Assembly: GCF_000160855.1 (NCBI RefSeq)
Contig: NZ_GG700756.1
Location: forward strand, 58,970 to 67,472
From: Lactobacillus helveticus DSM 20075 = CGMCC 1.1877
GTDB taxonomy: Bacteria > Bacillota > Bacilli > Lactobacillales > Lactobacillaceae
DNA length: 8,503 bases
Direction of reading: 5' to 3'
Positions 5,875-8,503 of the stretch are shown piece by piece. The first letter of the stretch is position 1. Each line of letters starts with the position of its first letter. The notes under the pieces were generated by a model. The model had not been told where the DNA came from. It did no database searches and saw only the letters and a program-made list of their open reading frames with translations. The position numbers and the translations under genes are program-made.

Positions 5875-6630
5875 ATGTCCCGCATTACGATTGAAAGAGA
5901 CGGTTTAACCCTAGTAGGTGACCGTGAAGAACCATTTGGTGAAATCTATGACATGGCAATTATTATGCATGGTTTCACTGCTAATAGAAATACAGATTTA
6001 TTAAGACAAATTGCTGATGATTTACGCGATGAAAATGTTGCCAGTGTTCGTTTTGATTTTAATGGGCATGGCGAAAGCGACGGTAAATTTGAAGACATGA
6101 CTGTCTGCAATGAGATCGCCGATGGTAAAGCAATTTTAGACTATGTACATACTGATCCACACGTTCGAGACATCTTCTTAGTGGGACATTATCAAGGTGG
6201 CGTAGTGGCATCAATGCTTGCAGGTCTTTATCCTGACGTTGTTAAAAAAGTTGTACTTTTAGCTCCTGCTGCTCAATTAAAAGACGACGCATTAAGAGGC
6301 AATACTCAGGGCGCAACTTATGATCCAAATCATATTCCTGATGTCGTACCACTCGTGGGCAATAAATTAGGGATGAAGGTTGGTGGCTTTTATTTAAGAA
6401 CCGCACAAGTTTTACCAATTTATGAAATATCACAACGTTTCACTAGACCAGTTTCTGTAATCGCCGGTACTAATGACCAAGTTGTTGATCCAAAATACGC
6501 CAAGAAATACGATGAAGTTTACGAAAACGGTGAACTGCATATGATCCCAAATGCTGATCATAGATTCAGTGGTGGGTACAAAGACATGGCAGCCGATTTA
6601 ACTGCGCAATTTTTAAAACCTGCATTTTAA
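5875..6630 (+). CDS. Cinnamoyl-esterase-like alpha/beta hydrolase with catalytic Ser replaced by Tyr
   Basis: This 251-residue alpha/beta hydrolase closely resembles, from memory, the feruloyl/cinnamoyl esterase LJ0536 of L. johnsonii, which cleaves hydroxycinnamate esters of plant origin. The fold markers are intact: HGF oxyanion loop (32-34), DFNGHGESDG (about 61-70), Gln107 of the second oxyanion position, Asp201 in GTNDQVVD and His229 in NADHRFS. Asp and His are 28 residues apart, as in LJ0536 (Asp197/His225). The nucleophile elbow, however, reads GHYQGG (104-109): residue 106, serine in the family, is tyrosine (codon TAT, 6190-6192; TCT would be serine). The protein should therefore lack ester hydrolysis unless it was misread. 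Otherwise the frame is undamaged. I start at the second ATG (5875), 7 nt after AAAGAAG; the ATG at 5869 is only 1 nt from it. Its stop overlaps the yaaA stop. Confidence 0.92.
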   Translation: MSRITIERDGLTLVGDREEPFGEIYDMAIIMHGFTANRNTDLLRQIADDLRDENVASVRFDFNGHGESDGKFEDMTVCNEIADGKAILDYVHTDPHVRDIFLVGHYQGGVVASMLAGLYPDVVKKVVLLAPAAQLKDDALRGNTQGATYDPNHIPDVVPLVGNKLGMKVGGFYLRTAQVLPIYEISQRFTRPVSVIAGTNDQVVDPKYAKKYDEVYENGELHMIPNADHRFSGGYKDMAADLTAQFLKPAF

Positions 6631-7388
6631 TGACGTTTAAAATCAAAATGAGTTCTAAAGACATAATGGTCGAGAGAACTAGCTTCAGGTGAATATTGAA
6701 ATTCAAAATCATGAAAATCTCGCAATTCTGCGGGATTTTTTATTTGATTTTCGGCAATAAAACGCACCATTTCACCACGTGCCATCTTGGCATGAACACC
6801 TACGGTTTTCCATTGATCATTTTTTAATTCTTGAAAATCGATGGTGATCATTTTTCGATTTTCGTTTAAATAAGGTTTGACCAAGCGCATATATTGCTTA
6901 GAAGCCAAATTAATGACTGTATCATCTTCTTTAAACAGACTTTCAGCAATTTGATCATTCCAAAAATGATACAAGCTATAATCAATAAAGCCCTTCATTT
7001 TGGTATTGAGTTCTAAACGATATGGGCAAACACCATCAAAAGGTCTAAGCATCCCGTAAAAGCCAGATAAAATGCGCAGATTTTTTTGAATATAATCAAG
7101 CGCTGGCTGAGTAAACAAATCCGGTGCCATATATTGGTATTGAATGCCTGAAAAAGCCAAAATTGCTGGAGTTAACCGCTTATCTAAATTTATATTTTTC
7201 AGTTGCTCAATGCTTTGCTCTGTTACTTTTTTACTGGCATGCCATAACTCAATTAGTTGGTCTTCAGAACGAGATTTTAGGAATTCTTCTAGAATCCTAG
7301 TCTTGTCTAAAAATTCAGGCTTAGACTGAACTGGAAAAGAATCGCAATCAATTTTCATAATTTTTGCGGGTGCAATAATAATTTTCAT
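6627..7388 (-). CDS. yaaA: YaaA family peroxide-stress protein (UPF0246/DUF328)
   Basis: This is a 253-residue cytoplasmic protein of the YaaA family. In E. coli, YaaA limits intracellular iron and so protects DNA and proteins during hydrogen peroxide stress; its biochemistry is not settled. Recognisable family blocks in order are IIAPAK at the N-terminus (4-9), AILAFSGIQYQYM, LRILSGFYGMLRPFDG, PYRLE, DYSLYHFW, VINLASKQY and HAKMARGEMVRFIAENQ. Length agrees with the family (about 245-260). The ATG at 7388 follows a weak AAGAAGTG site. It converges on the esterase-like gene with a 4-nt overlap of stop codons and no hairpin between them. It diverges from the gene at 7447 across 58 bp, in which I see no convincing promoter boxes for it. 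A peroxide role would suit a lactic acid bacterium that makes H2O2, but that is inference. Confidence 0.93.
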   Translation of the reverse strand: MKIIIAPAKIMKIDCDSFPVQSKPEFLDKTRILEEFLKSRSEDQLIELWHASKKVTEQSIEQLKNINLDKRLTPAILAFSGIQYQYMAPDLFTQPALDYIQKNLRILSGFYGMLRPFDGVCPYRLELNTKMKGFIDYSLYHFWNDQIAESLFKEDDTVINLASKQYMRLVKPYLNENRKMITIDFQELKNDQWKTVGVHAKMARGEMVRFIAENQIKNPAELRDFHDFEFQYSPEASSLDHYVFRTHFDFKRH

Positions 7389-7431
7389 TTTTAGATTTCA
7401 CTTCTTTAGGTTAAACTTAACTAGTAATTAA

Positions 7432-7439
7432 TAAGGAGG
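7432..7439 (+). promoter_or_regulatory. Consensus Shine-Dalgarno site of the fucosidase-like gene
   Basis: TAAGGAGG lies 7 nt before the ATG at 7447, the best ribosome site in the window. It fixes the start and argues that the short gene is truly translated. Confidence 0.85.
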
Positions 7440-7446
7440 AAAAACG

Positions 7447-8091
7447 ATGAATCCTGATTTTGCAATTGTCTTAAATTTTAAAATTAACGGAAATGCGGAT
7501 GCAGACTTTTTAGTTAAAACTGCTAGAAACATTGGTGCACGTGCTGTCATGACCAATGCTCAAAAAGATGATTTTGAAAAAGCCTGCAGTAAATATACCA
7601 TTTTTCTAGCTGACGAAGCAGATGGCATCGATTTAAACGGTGATGATGTAATTGATACAATCGTCAATAACCGCCAAAATGGTAAAAATACTATCATTAA
7701 CATCCCTGTAACCGATGGCAAATTTGATGATGCTACTCAAAAATTGCTTGATACCATTAACTCTTGGATGCACTTATTTGGTCATGCCTTAAATGAAGGT
7801 AAACACAGCAATCTTGAAACAGACAATGGTTTTATTTTAGAAAATCGGCATGCAGATTACCAAAAATATGTTTTTGTAAAGCGCCCACTTCCTGAAAAAA
7901 TCGTGGTATCTGGTTTAACTCAAGAACCTAACCGCGTTGAATGGATCGATCACAGAGCCGACCTAGATTTTGCTTTTAAAGATAGTAAATTAACTATCAA
8001 TCTCACTGAACCAGAAAGTGACTTAGCTTGGCAAGTCTTGCGTATCCAAGCACATCGTCCAGAAGATGACATTATTCATACTGAATTCTAA
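7447..8091 (+). CDS. Short protein resembling a degenerate GH29 alpha-L-fucosidase
   Basis: This 214-residue protein has no signal peptide or membrane helix. I do not recognise it as a named family, but parts resemble GH29 alpha-L-fucosidases in the right order. Residues 16-43 (NADADFLVKTARNIGARAVM onward) look like the fucosidase helix-strand 'D..eWvrlAKeAGAKYavLTaKHHDGF'. Residues 66-118, with DVIDTIVNN, NTIINIPVTDG and a WMHLFGHAL segment, look like 'LvdiVskNGNLLLNvGP.aDG....L..iG.WL..NGEAIY'. Residues about 145-214 look like the C-terminal beta domain. The roughly 200 residues that would hold the catalytic aspartate between the first two blocks are absent, and HHDGF is reduced to QKDDF. 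It should not be an active fucosidase. The frame is clean and the ribosome site perfect, so it is a maintained short gene rather than a fresh wreck. The similarity was judged by eye. Confidence 0.8.
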   Translation: MNPDFAIVLNFKINGNADADFLVKTARNIGARAVMTNAQKDDFEKACSKYTIFLADEADGIDLNGDDVIDTIVNNRQNGKNTIINIPVTDGKFDDATQKLLDTINSWMHLFGHALNEGKHSNLETDNGFILENRHADYQKYVFVKRPLPEKIVVSGLTQEPNRVEWIDHRADLDFAFKDSKLTINLTEPESDLAWQVLRIQAHRPEDDIIHTEF

Positions 8092-8093
8092 CG

Positions 8094-8124
8094 AAAAACC
8101 TTCTCATTGCGAGAAGGTTTTTTT
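8094..8124. terminator. Two-way terminator between convergent genes
   Basis: A 12-bp perfect stem (8094-8105 with 8111-8122) has a 5-nt loop and T runs on both strands. It serves the gene ending at 8091 and the minus-strand gene whose stop begins at 8123; that stop lies inside the rightward T run. Confidence 0.88.
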
Positions 8125-8503
8125 AGTCAATCTTTGATCCATTATCATAAAACTCTCTAAAGCGATGCGCTTCTTTGTCCAAAGTGATCTCATCATTTAC
8201 CTGAGATAATTTATAGCCTACAAAATATGCTGGTGCCTCAAAACGGGTAATATACTTAGCACAAATGCCGCCATCTTCACGAGGATAGAAAAATAAATTA
8301 TACGAATCACATCTGCCGTTATACATGATATTAAGCAAATATTTTGCAACGCTTTGAATCCAATCAGCCCACAAATCAATGCTATCTTTATTCAAAAGGT
8401 TGATATTCAATTCCGTATATCCTTGCACTGGATGTTCAGCAATATTGACCTCTACCCCATTTTCATCAAAAAGCGTTTCGCCTTCAAAATTATTAGGGTG
8501 AAT
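8123..8503 (-). CDS. DUF4931-like protein (3' part; runs off the window)
   Basis: The frame is open from the stop at 8123 to the window edge, giving 126 C-terminal residues; the true start lies outside. The internal GTG at 8428 is not a start, because coding sequence continues through it (visible upstream: HPNNFEGETLFDENGVEVNI). The pattern, including HPVQGYTELNIN, YNLFFYPREDGG and ITRFEAPAYFVGYKLSQV near the end, fits the C-terminal half of DUF4931 proteins, which as I recall are related to HIT/galactose-1-phosphate uridylyltransferases. The catalytic histidines of that fold would be in the missing N-terminal part. Function is unknown. It is convergent with the fucosidase-like gene across a shared terminator. 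Confidence 0.75.
   Translation of the reverse strand: MHPNNFEGETLFDENGVEVNIAEHPVQGYTELNINLLNKDSIDLWADWIQSVAKYLLNIMYNGRCDSYNLFFYPREDGGICAKYITRFEAPAYFVGYKLSQVNDEITLDKEAHRFREFYDNGSKID

Noticed and set aside
8428..8503. GTG at 8428 as the start of the last gene
   Set aside because: The same frame stays open with protein-like sequence up to the window edge, and no ribosome site precedes the GTG. The gene is cut by the window instead.

Overview
The window is AT-rich chromosomal DNA from a low-GC Gram-positive bacterium. It is most likely a Lactobacillus of the acidophilus/helveticus/crispatus/johnsonii group. The pointers are a C69 dipeptidase of the PepD type, an alpha/beta hydrolase that I recognise as very close to the L. 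johnsonii cinnamoyl esterase LJ0536, AAGGAGG-type ribosome sites, short intergenic gaps and strong hairpin terminators. I cannot name the species from sequence alone. I see no phage, transposon, CRISPR, rRNA or tRNA, and no gene-free stretch longer than 300 bases.

Left part (1-2757): two hairpins (57-92 and 134-177) precede a minus-strand TetR-family regulator (205-828) and an 80-residue protein of unknown function (955-1197, minus). A short divergent promoter region separates these from pepD (1299-2711, plus). PepD ends at a two-way terminator shared with the next operon.

Middle (2756-5098): a three-gene minus-strand operon runs regulator (4494-5021), FtsX-type permease (3432-4493, TTG start), ATPase (2756-3430). 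Gene order, protein sizes, regulator features and an operator-like palindrome over the -35 box all match the heme-responsive hrtRBA system of Lactococcus lactis. The likely role is sensing and exporting heme or a similar toxic amphipathic molecule. Upstream lies a histidine phosphatase (5132-5734, minus), whose stop codon borders its own terminator hairpin.

Right part (5735-8503): a divergent spacer with a CcpA-like cre site leads to the cinnamoyl-esterase-like hydrolase (5875-6630, plus). Its catalytic serine codon reads tyrosine (GHYQG instead of GHSQG), so it should be inactive as an esterase. It overlaps tail-to-tail by 4 nt with yaaA (6627-7388, minus). Divergent from yaaA is a 214-residue protein (7447-8091, plus) that resembles a shrunken GH29 alpha-L-fucosidase without a visible catalytic core. 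The window ends in the 3' part of a DUF4931-like gene (8123-8503, minus).

Most of the window is ordinary housekeeping DNA. The points worth a second look are the esterase serine-to-tyrosine change, the hrtRBA-like operon with its operator and candidate heme ligands, the degenerate fucosidase-like protein, and the cre-like site.
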